A DNA stretch of 64,000 bases from Aureimonas altamirensis (lineage in GTDB: Bacteria > Pseudomonadota > Alphaproteobacteria > Rhizobiales > Rhizobiaceae): the NCBI RefSeq assembly GCF_023702225.1, contig NZ_JAMQCO010000014.1:16749-80748 (forward strand), given 5' to 3'. Below are positions 39,373 to 49,177 of the stretch, piece after piece; within the stretch, counting starts at the first letter, position 1; the number at the start of each line of letters is the position of its first letter. The notes under the pieces are model-generated. The model did not search any database, had not been told where the DNA came from, and saw nothing but the letters and a program-made list of their open reading frames with translations. The translations under genes and the position numbers were made by a program.

Positions 39373-41331
39373 ATGGAGTCTCCGGTCGTCGCCATCAAGG
39401 ACGAATGGAAGAAGGGCGCCCGCCTGAGCGAAAGTACCTATGCAGACTGGTACGCGCGCAGCGTCGAAGACCCTGACGGTTTCTGGGCCGAGCACGGCCG
39501 GCGGATCGACTGGATCAAGCCGTTCGAAACGGTCAAGAACACCTCATTCGCACCCGGCAACGTATCCATCCGCTGGTTCGAGGACGGTACGCTGAATGTC
39601 GCGGCGAACTGCATCGACCGCCATCTGGAGACCCGCGGCAACCAGACCGCTATCCTCTGGGAGGGCGACGACCCAGCCGACAGCAAGTCGATAACCTATC
39701 GCGAGCTTCACGACGAAGTCTGCCGCATGGCGAACGTCCTCAAGGGACGGGGCGTCAAGCGTGGAGACCGCGTGACCATCTACATGCCGATGATTCCGGA
39801 AGCGGCCTATGCCATGCTGGCTTGCGCGCGGATCGGCGCGATCCACTCCGTCGTCTTCGGCGGCTTCTCGCCCGACGCCCTCGGCGGTCGTATCGAGGGG
39901 GCGGGCTCCTCGGTCCTGATCACGGCGGACGAGGGCTTGCGCGGCGGACGTACGATCCCGTTGAAGAAGAATGCCGATCGCGCGGTGGCCATTGCCGGGA
40001 AGGCGGGGCAGGCCGTCGAGACGGTGCTGGTGGTGCGGCGCACGGGCGGCGATGTCGACATGGTCGACGGCCGCGATCTCTGGTGGCATGAAGTCCGCGA
40101 GACCGTCTCCGACGATTGCCCGCCGGAAGAGATGAACGCCGAGGATCCGCTGTTCATCCTCTATACCTCCGGCTCGACGGGCAAACCCAAGGGGGTGCTG
40201 CATACGTCCGGGGGTTATCTCGTCTATGCCTCTATGACGCATGCCCACGTGTTCGACTATCGCGAAGGCGAGGTCTACTGGTGTACCGCCGACGTCGGAT
40301 GGGTGACCGGTCACAGCTATATCGTCTACGGGCCGCTGGCCAATGGGGCGACGACGCTGATGTTCGAGGGCGTTCCGAGCTATCCCGATGCATCCCGCTT
40401 CTGGCAGGTCGTGGACAAGCACAAGGTTGCGATCTTCTATACCGCGCCGACGGCCATTCGCGCCCTGATGGGCGCCGGCGACGATCCGGTGCGCAAGACG
40501 TCTCGCGCGTCGTTGCGGGTGCTCGGGTCGGTTGGCGAACCCATCAACCCCGAGGCGTGGAACTGGTATTACCGCGTGGTCGGCGACGAGCGATGCCCCG
40601 TGGTCGATACCTGGTGGCAGACCGAAACGGGCGGCATCCTCATAACCCCGCTGCCCGGTGCCACGCCGCTGAAGCCGGGCTCGGCAACGCGCCCCTTCTT
40701 CGGTGTCCAGCCGCAGATCGTCGACAACGAGGGCAAGGTTCTCGAGGGGGCGGCCGACGGCAACCTCTGCATCGTCGATTCCTGGCCGGGCCAGATGCGC
40801 ACGGTCTACGGCGACCATGAGCGCTTCGAACAGACCTATTTCGCAACCTATGCCGGCAAGTACTTCACCGGCGACGGCGCGCGGCGCGACGCCGACGGCT
40901 ATTACTGGATCACCGGCCGGGTCGACGACGTTCTCAACGTCTCCGGCCATCGCATGGGCACGGCCGAGGTCGAATCGTCCCTCGTGGCGCATCCGAAAGT
41001 GTCCGAGGCCGCGGTGGTCGGCTATCCGCACGACATCAAGGGGCAGGGCATCTACTGCTACGTCACGCTGATGGAGGGCATCGAGCCCAGTGACGACCTG
41101 CGTAAGGAACTGGTCCAGCATGTGCGCGCCGATATCGGCGCCATCGCCTCTCCGGACAAGATCCAGTTCGCGCCCGGCCTGCCCAAGACGCGCTCCGGCA
41201 AGATCATGCGCCGCATCCTGCGCAAGATCGCGGAAGACGATTTCGGCGCGCTCGGCGATACCTCCACCCTGGCCGACCCCGGCGTGGTCGACGACCTGAT
41301 CGACAACAGGCAGAACCGCAAGGACGCCTGA
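39373..41331 (+). CDS. acs: Acetyl-CoA synthetase
   Basis: 652 residues. AMP-forming acetate activation. The nucleotide motif [19 protein letters not shown], then [33 protein letters not shown], the hinge [20 protein letters not shown], and the C-terminal [19 protein letters not shown] with the acetylatable Lys at residue 610 are all present. GGGAGGA five bases upstream fixes the ATG at 39373. It stands alone with a long bidirectional terminator after it. Confidence 0.97.
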   Translation: MESPVVAIKDEWKKGARLSESTYADWYARSVEDPDGFWAEHGRRIDWIKPFETVKNTSFAPGNVSIRWFEDGTLNVAANCIDRHLETRGNQTAILWEGDDPADSKSITYRELHDEVCRMANVLKGRGVKRGDRVTIYMPMIPEAAYAMLACARIGAIHSVVFGGFSPDALGGRIEGAGSSVLITADEGLRGGRTIPLKKNADRAVAIAGKAGQAVETVLVVRRTGGDVDMVDGRDLWWHEVRETVSDDCPPEEMNAEDPLFILYTSGSTGKPKGVLHTSGGYLVYASMTHAHVFDYREGEVYWCTADVGWVTGHSYIVYGPLANGATTLMFEGVPSYPDASRFWQVVDKHKVAIFYTAPTAIRALMGAGDDPVRKTSRASLRVLGSVGEPINPEAWNWYYRVVGDERCPVVDTWWQTETGGILITPLPGATPLKPGSATRPFFGVQPQIVDNEGKVLEGAADGNLCIVDSWPGQMRTVYGDHERFEQTYFATYAGKYFTGDGARRDADGYYWITGRVDDVLNVSGHRMGTAEVESSLVAHPKVSEAAVVGYPHDIKGQGIYCYVTLMEGIEPSDDLRKELVQHVRADIGAIASPDKIQFAPGLPKTRSGKIMRRILRKIAEDDFGALGDTSTLADPGVVDDLIDNRQNRKDA

Positions 41332-41354
41332 ACGCCCCTCGATATCGAGAACGC

Positions 41355-41390
41355 AAAAGGGCCGCCCGGCGTCACGCCGGGCGGCCCTTT
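41355..41390. terminator. Bidirectional terminator between acs and the RND permease gene
   Basis: A 13-bp perfect stem, GGGCCGCCCGGCG (41359-41371) with CGCCGGGCGGCCC (41375-41387), 3-nt loop, flanked by AAAA on the left and TTT on the right, serving both convergent genes. Confidence 0.9.
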
Positions 41391-41412
41391 CCGTTGTTCG
41401 TGCGGTTTGCTG

Positions 41413-44400
41413 TCAGGCGCCCTGTGCCGGCGCCTGCGTCTCGTCCTTCTTCGCCTTGTGCCGCGAGAAGGTGCGCATCACGAAGACGAAGAAGATCGGC
41501 ACGAAGAACACCGCCAGGACGGTTGCCGAGATCATGCCGCCGATGACGGCCGTACCGATGGCGTTCTGGCTGGCCGCACTGGCGCCCGTGGCGATCGCCA
41601 TGGGGATGACGCCCATGGTGAAGGCCAGCGAGGTCATCAGGATCGGACGGAAACGCAGGTGCGCCGCCTCGATGGTCGCCTCGATCAGGCCCTTGCCCTC
41701 GGCCCGCAGGTCCTTGGCGAATTCCACGATCAGGATCGCGTTCTTGGCCGAAAGACCGATGATCGTGATGATGCCGACGGTGAAGTAGACATCGTTCTCC
41801 AGGCCGCGCAGCAGCACGGCGGCGACGCAGCCGATGATGCCCAGCGGCACGACCAGCATGACCGCGAAGGGGATGGACCAGCTTTCGTAAAGCGCGGCCA
41901 GGCACAGGAATACGAACAGCATGGCCATGCCGATCAGGATCGGCGCCTGCGAGCCGGACTGGATTTCCTGCAGCGACTGGCCTGTCCACTCGAAGGCGAA
42001 TCCCTGCGGCAGATCTCCGGCCAGCCGCTCCATCTCGGCGATCGCCTCGCCGCTGGAGTAGCCGGGCGCCGCCGAGCCGGTGATGCGGGCCGAAGGATAG
42101 CCGTTGTAGCCGATGAGCTGCGATGTGCCGACCGTCCAGTCCACGGTCGCCACCGCCGACAGCGGCACCATGCCGCCCTGAGCGTTGCGCACGTTGAGCT
42201 GGAGCACCTGATCGGCATCCATGCGCGCCCTCTGGTCCGCCTGCACGATGACGCGCTGCATGCGGCCATTGTTGGGGAAGTCGTTGACGTAGTTGGAGCC
42301 GAGGCTCGTGGAGATGGTGTTGTTGATGTCGGCGAAGGTGATGCCGAACGTGTTGGCCTTCTCGCGGTCGATGTCGATGATGAGCTGGGGTCCGTCCGGC
42401 AGGCCGTCGAAGCGCACATCGGCCAGAAGAGGGCTTTGCGAGGCTGCCCCCAGCAACTGGTCGCGCGCGGCGGCGAGCGCCTCGGGGCTCTGCCCGCCCC
42501 TGTCCTGAAGGCGGAACTCGAAGCCGCCCGCATTGCCGAGGCCCTGGATGGGCGGCGGCGACAGGGCGAAGGCTATGGCATCGCGGAATTGCAGCAGACG
42601 CATGGTGAAGGCGCCACCGAGTTCCGCCGCGCTCTGCCCTTCGCCCGTGCGCTCCGACCAGTCCTTCAGGGTGATGAAGGCGAGGGCGGCGTTCTGCCCG
42701 GTACCCGAGAAGGAGAAGCCCTGGATGGTTATCATCTTGTCGACGGCGGGGTTGGCAAGGATGAACTCCTCGCTCTCCCGCGTCACTTCGCGCATGCGGT
42801 TGGCCGTCGCGCCGGCGGGCCCCTGGAAGCTGGCGATCAGGAACCCCTGGTCTTCCTGCGGCAGGAAGGCGCTGGGGATCTGGACATAGAAATATCCGAG
42901 GCCTGCCAGGAGCGCGATATAGATCAGCATCAGGCGGCCAGCCTTGCGCACCGAGCGGCCGACGATGTTGCTGTAGCCGCGCGACGTCTTGTCGAAGCCG
43001 CGGTTGAACCAGCCGAAGACGCCACCCTTGGCGTGGTGATGGCCGGCCTTGACGGGCTTCAGGAAGGTGGCGCAGAGCGCCGGCGTCAGCGAAAGGGCCA
43101 TCAGCGCCGAAAACAGGATCGATGTCACCATCGTCAGCGAGAACTGTCGATAGATGACGCCGACCGAACCCGGGAAGAAGGCGAGGGGCACGAACACCGA
43201 GGCCAGCACGAGGGTGATGCCGACGATGGCACCGGTGATCTGCGACATCGCCTTGCGGGTGGCCTCCAGCGGTGGCAACCCCTCCTCGGACATGATGCGT
43301 TCCACGTTCTCCACCACCACGATCGCGTCATCGACGAGAATGCCGATGGCGAGCACCATGGCGAACATGGTGAGGACGTTGATGGAAAAGCCGGCCGCAA
43401 GCATGACGGCGAGGGTGCCCGACAGCGCAACCGGCACGACGAGCGTCGGAATGATCGTGTAGCGGAAGTTCTGCAGGAAGATGAACATCACCACGAAGAC
43501 GAGCACGATGGCTTCGATCAGCGTGTGAACGACCTTCTCGATCGATGCCTCGACGAAGGGCGCGGTGTTGTACGGGATGTCGTAGGAAACCCCCTGCGGG
43601 AACAGCGGCTGCAGCCGCTCCATCACCGCTTGCACGCCCTCCGCCGCGGCAAGCGCGTTGCCGGTGGGCGATAGCTGGACGCCGATCGCGGCGCTGGGCT
43701 GGCCGTTCAGGAAGGTGGTGAAGGCGTAGGATTCGGCGTCGATCTCGACATCCGCCACGTCGCGGAGGCGGACCAGCGATCCGTCTTCGTTGGATCGCAG
43801 CACGACGGCGCCGAATTCTTCCGGGGTGGACAACTGGCCCCGCACCAGGATGGTCGCGGTGGTCTGCTGGCTGACGGGATTGGGTTGTGCACCGATCGAG
43901 CCCGCCGCAACCTGCGCATTCTGGGACTGGATGGCGGCGGTGACGTCGGAAACCGAGAGGTTGAGCCCGATCAGCTTGTCGGGGTCGAGCCAGATGCGCA
44001 TCGCCCGCTCGGAGGCGAACAGCTGCGCACGGCCGATGCCCGGCACACGCCGGATTTCGTTGATCACGTTGCGGCTGAGATAGTCGCCGAGGCCGACGGC
44101 GTCGAGGTTGGAATTCTCGTCGGCGATCAGCGAAACGACCATCAGGAAGCTGGAACCCGCTTCCTCGACCTGGAGGCCCTGCTGCATCACGACGGACGGA
44201 AGCGACGCTTCCACGCGCTTGATCCGGTTCTGCGTATCGACGACCGCCTGGGCGATATTGGTGCCGGATTCGAACGTGACGGTGATCTCGACCCGGCCGC
44301 TCGCATCGCTCGTCGATTCGAAATAGATGAGGCCGGGAACGCCGTTCAGCTCTTCCTCGATCGGCTTCGTCACCTGCAGGTAAAGGTCTTCCGGCGACGC

Positions 44401-44553
44401 GCCGGGATAGTTCGTCGAGATGGTCAGCTGCGGCGGTGCGACGTTCGGGTACTGGGAGATCGGCAGGTTCGGGATCGAGATCACGCCGGCCAGTACGATG
44501 AAGATCGCGACCACCCAGGCGAAGATGGGTCGGTCGATGAAAAAGCGAGGCAT
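41413..44553 (-). CDS. RND multidrug efflux permease (AcrB/HAE1 family)
   Basis: 1046 residues, twelve membrane helices in two repeats. Inner-membrane drug/proton antiporter working with a periplasmic adaptor and an outer-membrane channel. N-terminal MPRFFIDRPIFAWVVAIFIV, NYPGASPEDLYLQVTKPIEE, the paired Asp of the proton relay in LAIGILVDDAIVVVENVERI, and the second-half EFAKDLRAEGKGLIEATIEA identify the hydrophobe/amphiphile exporter class. It starts 15 bp after the adaptor gene in one operon. No outer-membrane factor gene is in the window. Confidence 0.96.
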   Translation of the reverse strand: MPRFFIDRPIFAWVVAIFIVLAGVISIPNLPISQYPNVAPPQLTISTNYPGASPEDLYLQVTKPIEEELNGVPGLIYFESTSDASGRVEITVTFESGTNIAQAVVDTQNRIKRVEASLPSVVMQQGLQVEEAGSSFLMVVSLIADENSNLDAVGLGDYLSRNVINEIRRVPGIGRAQLFASERAMRIWLDPDKLIGLNLSVSDVTAAIQSQNAQVAAGSIGAQPNPVSQQTTATILVRGQLSTPEEFGAVVLRSNEDGSLVRLRDVADVEIDAESYAFTTFLNGQPSAAIGVQLSPTGNALAAAEGVQAVMERLQPLFPQGVSYDIPYNTAPFVEASIEKVVHTLIEAIVLVFVVMFIFLQNFRYTIIPTLVVPVALSGTLAVMLAAGFSINVLTMFAMVLAIGILVDDAIVVVENVERIMSEEGLPPLEATRKAMSQITGAIVGITLVLASVFVPLAFFPGSVGVIYRQFSLTMVTSILFSALMALSLTPALCATFLKPVKAGHHHAKGGVFGWFNRGFDKTSRGYSNIVGRSVRKAGRLMLIYIALLAGLGYFYVQIPSAFLPQEDQGFLIASFQGPAGATANRMREVTRESEEFILANPAVDKMITIQGFSFSGTGQNAALAFITLKDWSERTGEGQSAAELGGAFTMRLLQFRDAIAFALSPPPIQGLGNAGGFEFRLQDRGGQSPEALAAARDQLLGAASQSPLLADVRFDGLPDGPQLIIDIDREKANTFGITFADINNTISTSLGSNYVNDFPNNGRMQRVIVQADQRARMDADQVLQLNVRNAQGGMVPLSAVATVDWTVGTSQLIGYNGYPSARITGSAAPGYSSGEAIAEMERLAGDLPQGFAFEWTGQSLQEIQSGSQAPILIGMAMLFVFLCLAALYESWSIPFAVMLVVPLGIIGCVAAVLLRGLENDVYFTVGIITIIGLSAKNAILIVEFAKDLRAEGKGLIEATIEAAHLRFRPILMTSLAFTMGVIPMAIATGASAASQNAIGTAVIGGMISATVLAVFFVPIFFVFVMRTFSRHKAKKDETQAPAQGA

Positions 44554-44568
44554 CTGGCTGTCGGTCCC

Positions 44569-45825
44569 TTATTCGGCCGTCTGGCCGGCCGGAGCAGCAT
44601 CGCCTTGCGGCGCGGCCTCGGTCGGGGTTTGCGTCTGGGCGGCGGCGCCTTCCGCCCCGGCCGGCTGGGCCAGCGAGGGATCGGTCCATTCGACCGGCTC
44701 GACGGTCGCGCCCGGACCGGTCTTCTGGAACCCGTCCACGACGACGCGCTCCCCGGCGTCCAGGCCCTGGGAAACGACCGCGCGGTTGCCGATGGTGCGG
44801 CCGATGGTGACGTTGCGGAGCATGATCTTATTGTCCGGGTCGAGCACGAAGAGCTGCGCCCGGCCCGCCGTATCGCGCTGGATGGCCTGGTTGGGCACGG
44901 CGATCGCCGCCTGGTCGATACCCTGTTCCACCGCCACGCGCACATACATGCCCGGCAGGAGGTTGCCGTCGCCATTGGGAAACTCGCTGCGCAGGGTCAC
45001 CTGGCCGCTTGCCGGGTCCACCGTGGCTTCCGAGAACAGGAGTCGTCCCGGCTCTCCGTAGCTGGAGCCATCGTCCAGCATCAGGCTGACCTTGGCCACG
45101 TCCGGCTCGATCTGCTCCAGCTCGCCGCGCGCCAGCGCGTTGCGCAGGCGGATCAGCTCCGTTACCGGCTGCTGGACGTCGGCATAGACCGGGTCGAGCT
45201 GCTGGATGGTCGCGAGCGCTTCCGTGTTGTTCTGGCTGACGAGTGCTCCCTCCGTGACAAGCGCACGGCCGATCCGGCCGGCGATCGGGGCACGGACGGT
45301 GGTATAGTCGAGGTTGATCTCCGCGCCGCGCAACGACGCCCGGACCGATGCAAGGTCTGCCTCGGCCTGTTTCTGCGTCGCGATGGCGGTGTCGAGGCTC
45401 GACTGGCTGGTCGTACGCGTCGAGACGAGCTGGCGTGCACGCTCGGCATCCTGGTTGGCCTGCAGCAACACGGCCTCGGCGCGCATGACGGCGGCACGGG
45501 CGGCTTCCACCTCGACCTCGTAGGTCGCGCGGTCGATCTCGAACAGCGGTTGGCCCTCTTCCACGTCGGAGCCCTGCTCGAAGACCCGGCGCACGATGAT
45601 GCCGCCGACGCGCGGACGCACTTCCGCGATGCGCGTCGGGGCGATGCGGCCCGGAAGATCGGAGACCACGGGCAGGGCCTCGCGCTGGGTCGTCACGATG
45701 CCGACCTGGGATGGCGGCATCTGCGGAGCACCCCCGCCGCCGGCCTGCTGCTCTTCCCGGCAGGCAGCGAGAAGCAGTGTCGAGGCCACGAGCGGCAACA
45801 GGACCAGAGACTTGAATCTACGCAT
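44569..45825 (-). CDS. RND efflux periplasmic adaptor (AcrA-type lipoprotein)
   Basis: 418 residues. A lipoprotein signal MRRFKSLVLLPLVASTLLLA ends in the lipobox LLAAC. The mature protein has the adaptor order: barrel-sandwich half VRPRVGGIIVRRVFEQGSDV, an alpha hairpin (EVEAARAAVMRAEAVLLQAN and Gln/Ala-rich helices), the second sandwich half INLDYTTVRAPIAGRIGRAL, beta-barrel and membrane-proximal domain, then a low-complexity Ala/Gln/Pro tail of about 40 residues. First gene of the operon; the upstream gap contains an AcrR-like operator. Confidence 0.95.
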   Translation of the reverse strand: MRRFKSLVLLPLVASTLLLAACREEQQAGGGGAPQMPPSQVGIVTTQREALPVVSDLPGRIAPTRIAEVRPRVGGIIVRRVFEQGSDVEEGQPLFEIDRATYEVEVEAARAAVMRAEAVLLQANQDAERARQLVSTRTTSQSSLDTAIATQKQAEADLASVRASLRGAEINLDYTTVRAPIAGRIGRALVTEGALVSQNNTEALATIQQLDPVYADVQQPVTELIRLRNALARGELEQIEPDVAKVSLMLDDGSSYGEPGRLLFSEATVDPASGQVTLRSEFPNGDGNLLPGMYVRVAVEQGIDQAAIAVPNQAIQRDTAGRAQLFVLDPDNKIMLRNVTIGRTIGNRAVVSQGLDAGERVVVDGFQKTGPGATVEPVEWTDPSLAQPAGAEGAAAQTQTPTEAAPQGDAAPAGQTAE

Positions 45826-45918
45826 CGGGATGCCTTTGCTGTTGCGGCGTCGGGCCGCACGGACGACTGCGCGGACTCCGGGCATGGATCGGCGCGTCTG
45901 AGTTGCAGTGCGACATAG

Positions 45919-45938
45919 ATACATCTGTGCATGTATGT
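45919..45938. promoter_or_regulatory. AcrR-like TetR-type operator upstream of the efflux operon
   Basis: ATACATCTGTGCATGTATGT contains the inverted repeat ATACAT-N6-ATGTAT. As I recall it, the core of the E. coli AcrR operator is ATACATTTGTGAATGTATGT, which this matches at 18 of 20 positions. It lies 94 bp before the adaptor start codon. No TetR gene adjoins it here, the divergent gene being a thiolase. Confidence 0.7.
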
Positions 45939-46102
45939 GCGCAACCCGAACACGCGACGAATTTCGCCCGGTTGCGCATTTTGCAACGCAGCATAGACCG
46001 TATCGGGAAGCACGAAGCTGTTGTTCCCCGACCGCAAGATGCTGCATAAGGCGTCCAGTCGCAAGCGCGGTCAACAGCGCGCGTCTTCGGGAGGTTACCA
46101 GC

Positions 46103-47302
46103 ATGTCCGCATCGGACCAATCCGTCGTCATCGTTTCCGCAGTCCGGACGCCCCTGGGGCGGGTGTCGGGAGCCTTGGCGCCGATCGAAGCGCCGCAGCT
46201 CGGTGCTCACGTCATCGCCGCGGCGCTGGAGCGGGCAGGCGGTGCGGACGGCGCATCCGTGGACGAGGTTCTGATGGGCTGCGTCCTGCCGGCCGGCCAG
46301 GGCCAGGCGCCCGCACGACAGGCCGCGCGCGCCGCCGGGCTGCCCGACAGCGTCGCCGCCACGACGGTCAACAAGGTCTGCGGCTCCGGCATGAAGGCGA
46401 CGATGCTGGCGCATGACCTGATCCGCGCCGGGTCGGCCTCCATCGTGCTCAGCGGTGGCATGGAGTCGATGTCCAACGCCCCTTATCTGCTGAAGCGCGC
46501 GCGAAGCGGCTACCGCGTCGGCCACGACACGGTTTTCGACCATATGATGCTGGATGGGCTCGAAGACGCCTATGAGAAGGGGCGCCCGATGGGCGATTTC
46601 GGGGAAGCGGTCGCCGCTGCCTATCAGTTTTCGCGGGCGGACCAGGACGCCTTCGCCATGGAAACGCTCAAGCGCGCCCGGTCGGCTGCGGCCGACGGCG
46701 CCTTCGCGGCCGAGATCGCGCCGATCACCGTATCGGGCAGGGGCGGCGACACCATCGTGGACACCGACGAGCATCCGACGAAGGTTCAACCCGAGCGGAT
46801 ACCCGCCCTGAAGCCGGCCTTCAGGCCAGATGGCACCATCACGGCGGCCAGCGCGTCGGTCAATGCGGACGGGGCGGCCGCGCTGCTTCTGACGACGGCG
46901 GCGCGCGCCCGCGCGCTCGGCCTGCCCGTGCTGGCCACGATACTGGGCCATGCCACCCATGCCCAGGAGCCGGCCTGGTACGCGACGGCGCCCATCCCGG
47001 CCATCGGCAAGCTGCTCGACCGACTGGACTGGAGCGTCGGCGACGTCGATCTGTTCGAGATCAACGAGGCGTTCGCGCTGGTTGCCATGGCTGCGGCACG
47101 CGAACTGTCGATCCCGCGCGAGCGGCTGAACGTCAATGGCGGCGCCTGCGCGCTCGGCCATCCGATCGGAGCAACGGGCACGCGCCTGATCGTGACGCTC
47201 GTCCACGCCCTTCGGGCGAGGGGCCTTCGGCGTGGTGTCGCCTCGCTCTGCATCGGCGGAGGCGAGGCCACGGCCATCGCGGTGGAATGCCCGCCGGCGT
47301 GA
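46103..47302 (+). CDS. Acetyl-CoA acetyltransferase (thiolase)
   Basis: 399 residues. Thiolase II-like condensation or cleavage of acyl-CoA. The acyl-binding Cys is Cys93 in NKVCGSGMKATM; the second-half motifs NEAFALVAM, NVNGGACALGHPIGATGTR and CIGGGEATAIAVE complete the active site with His and Cys. GGAGG eight bases upstream supports the ATG at 46103. It is divergent from the efflux operon. Whether its role is ketone-body, polyhydroxyalkanoate or fatty-acid metabolism cannot be told; no partner gene such as phbB is adjacent. Confidence 0.93.
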   Translation: MSASDQSVVIVSAVRTPLGRVSGALAPIEAPQLGAHVIAAALERAGGADGASVDEVLMGCVLPAGQGQAPARQAARAAGLPDSVAATTVNKVCGSGMKATMLAHDLIRAGSASIVLSGGMESMSNAPYLLKRARSGYRVGHDTVFDHMMLDGLEDAYEKGRPMGDFGEAVAAAYQFSRADQDAFAMETLKRARSAAADGAFAAEIAPITVSGRGGDTIVDTDEHPTKVQPERIPALKPAFRPDGTITAASASVNADGAAALLLTTAARARALGLPVLATILGHATHAQEPAWYATAPIPAIGKLLDRLDWSVGDVDLFEINEAFALVAMAAARELSIPRERLNVNGGACALGHPIGATGTRLIVTLVHALRARGLRRGVASLCIGGGEATAIAVECPPA

Positions 47303-47365
47303 CGCGCATTGCCGTAGGCGCCGGCCGACCCACATCCCTACAGACCTAAGAAGCGGAGACCTCTC

Positions 47366-47560
47366 ATGAGCGAAACGGACGAGCTTGCGGCACTGGACAG
47401 TGAAATCAAGATGGTCGAAGCCAATATGCGCGACCTGACCGAGGCTGCGGCGGCCGCCTCCGGCGCCGCCAGCGAAGAAAATATCGCCCGCCGGCTGGAA
47501 GAGCAGCAGGAGACGCTGGACGAACTGCACCGGCGTCGCAAGGCGTTGGGCGGAGAGTAG
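47366..47560 (+). CDS. Small coiled-coil protein, function unknown
   Basis: 64 residues, highly acidic, with heptad-like spacing of Leu/Met in two helices (ELAALDSEIKMVEANMRDLT and IARRLEEQQETLDELHRRRK) joined by an Ala/Ser-rich hinge, so probably a helical hairpin or dimer. GGAG lies nine bases before the ATG at 47366. It follows the thiolase gene by 63 bp on the same strand and converges on the dehalogenase gene. I recognise no family. Confidence 0.7.
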   Translation: MSETDELAALDSEIKMVEANMRDLTEAAAAASGAASEENIARRLEEQQETLDELHRRRKALGGE

Positions 47561-47565
47561 GCTCG

Positions 47566-48285
47566 CTATCGCATCTCGGCGCGGTGGGCCGCGACAAGGT
47601 CCGCCATGCTGTCGAAGCGAAAGTCGACATGCGGCAGTTGACCGGGATCCATCGTCGCGCCGAAGCCCGATTGGGCGTGACGGCGGAAGATCCAGCAGCT
47701 TTTCAACCCTGCGGCATTGGCGGGCGTGTGGTCGTGGAACAGGCTTTCCGCCGTATGGAGGATCCGGCCTTTTTCCACGCCGAGCCCCTTCAGATTTTCC
47801 ATCATGTAGTCGAAGTTTCTGGCGGCAGGCTTGTAGGATCCGATGTCTTCGGCCGTATACACGGCGTCGAACGCGACGCCCAGTTTCCGCTGGCTATGCG
47901 AAAAGGAGCGGTTGTCGACGTTGGACAGGATCACGAGCCGATAATACGACTTGAGATAGGCCAGCGCCTCGGCCGAATCCGCAAAGGCCGGCCAGTCCTT
48001 GACGCTGTCGCCATAGGCTTCGCAGTCCGCCCAGGACGTCTCCACCCCCCATTCTTCCGCCAGGCGCTTGTAGACGATGGCCAGGAGTTCGCGGTACGGA
48101 CGCGCTGGAGTCCATGCCTGCTGGGCGGATTCGTGCCGCGCATGGGCCTGTAGGATCTGGTCGCGGGACAGGCTTTCCCGCATGCGTCCCGTCAGGCTGC
48201 GCAGGCCTTCCACCATGCCGCTCTCCCAGTCGATGAGCGTGCCGTAGCAGTCGAAGGTCAACGTATCGAAATCTGTCAATTTCAT
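47566..48285 (-). CDS. HAD-superfamily hydrolase, haloacid dehalogenase type II-like
   Basis: 239 residues. HAD motif I is TFDCYGTLIDWESG with the nucleophile Asp near residue 12; motif II VILSNVDNRSFSHSQ, motif III Lys in IGSYKPAARNFDYMME, and motif IV HTAESLFHDHTPANAAGLKS. The pattern is that of L-2-haloacid dehalogenases, though many relatives have other or unknown substrates, so the substrate is not certain. It ends 5 bp from the convergent coiled-coil gene; the AraC regulator lies upstream on the same strand, 72 bp away. Confidence 0.88.
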   Translation of the reverse strand: MKLTDFDTLTFDCYGTLIDWESGMVEGLRSLTGRMRESLSRDQILQAHARHESAQQAWTPARPYRELLAIVYKRLAEEWGVETSWADCEAYGDSVKDWPAFADSAEALAYLKSYYRLVILSNVDNRSFSHSQRKLGVAFDAVYTAEDIGSYKPAARNFDYMMENLKGLGVEKGRILHTAESLFHDHTPANAAGLKSCWIFRRHAQSGFGATMDPGQLPHVDFRFDSMADLVAAHRAEMR

Positions 48286-48357
48286 TGCGGCGCCCGCCTT
48301 GTGTCGAATGGATCTGGCCCTCGATAGCCGGATTCGCCTGCCGGGGATTGGCGATAT

Positions 48358-49107
48358 CTACGACGAAGCGGCGTTTTCTCGCATGGCTCGGCGATACGCG
48401 GCCGGCGTCGTATCCAGCGTGCGGCGCATGGCGCGCGACAGGGCGCTCTGGTCTCCGTAGCCGGCGGCAAGGGCGACATCGGCGAGGGACAACGTGCCCG
48501 TGGCCAGAAGATCGCCTGCCAGCCGCAGGCGCGCGGCTTCCAGAAAGGCGTGTGGCGTCGTGTCCTTCGCGGCGCGGAACCGGTCGTACAGCCGGCTGAC
48601 GCTCATTCCGGCGGCCTGCGCCATCGAGCGGGTCGTCCATCCATCCTGCGGGCGTGCCTCCACGGCGGCCAGCATGGCATCGAAGGCGCCCGGAGATGTC
48701 GGCGCCGGCCCTGCCAGACCCTCCACCAGAAGCGCCAGCCATGGCTGCGCCCCGAATGCTGCGGCCTCGTCCGCGCCGGCGCGTGCCAGGGCCATATACT
48801 CGACTAGCCGGGCCGACATCCGCGATATGAGCGGAAAGGGACGCAGCCGGAGCCGGTCGATCCGGCAGGCCGGCAGTTGCGCCATGTCGACATCGACGAT
48901 CAGAGATCGGTTTGAGCCGGTCGCCTCCTGGCAATGGGATACGCCTTCTTCCACGAAGGCGGCGCGCATGGGCGATACACGATTGGCTCGCCCGGCGATC
49001 TCCATCTCGAAGCTGCCTTGGAGGGGCAGGACGAACTGCGCGAAATCGTGCCGCTCCGGCGGATGGCCGTGCCCATAGCTTCGGATGTGGAAGGCTGGCT
49101 GCTGCAT
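48358..49107 (-). CDS. AraC-family transcriptional regulator
   Basis: 249 residues. The N-terminal cupin-like sensing domain (about 1-80: ERHDFAQFVLPLQGSFEMEI, RAAFVEEGVSHCQEA) is followed by a helical linker and the C-terminal double HTH (about 150-245): TTRSMAQAAGMSVSRLYDRF and LADVALAAGYGDQSALSRAM with the usual P-x-x-YRR ending. The ligand is unknown. A 10-bp inverted repeat (49110-49119 with 49159-49168) sits directly before its start codon and may be an operator or RNA structure. The HAD hydrolase gene lies downstream on the same strand. Confidence 0.9.
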   Translation of the reverse strand: MQQPAFHIRSYGHGHPPERHDFAQFVLPLQGSFEMEIAGRANRVSPMRAAFVEEGVSHCQEATGSNRSLIVDVDMAQLPACRIDRLRLRPFPLISRMSARLVEYMALARAGADEAAAFGAQPWLALLVEGLAGPAPTSPGAFDAMLAAVEARPQDGWTTRSMAQAAGMSVSRLYDRFRAAKDTTPHAFLEAARLRLAGDLLATGTLSLADVALAAGYGDQSALSRAMRRTLDTTPAAYRRAMRENAASS

Positions 49108-49109
49108 AT

Positions 49110-49168
49110 CCCGGCGGAGTCCGACAGATTGAAGCTATCCTGCCTCTATACTGCTGGGCTCCGCCGGG
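49110..49168. repeat. 10-bp inverted repeat spanning the AraC gene leader
   Basis: CCCGGCGGAG (49110-49119) and CTCCGCCGGG (49159-49168) are perfectly complementary, with 39 bases between. One arm abuts the AraC start codon (49107) and covers its ribosome-binding region. It could form a hairpin hiding that site or act as a two-half-site operator. Confidence 0.5.
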
Positions 49169-49177
49169 GCATAGGCC

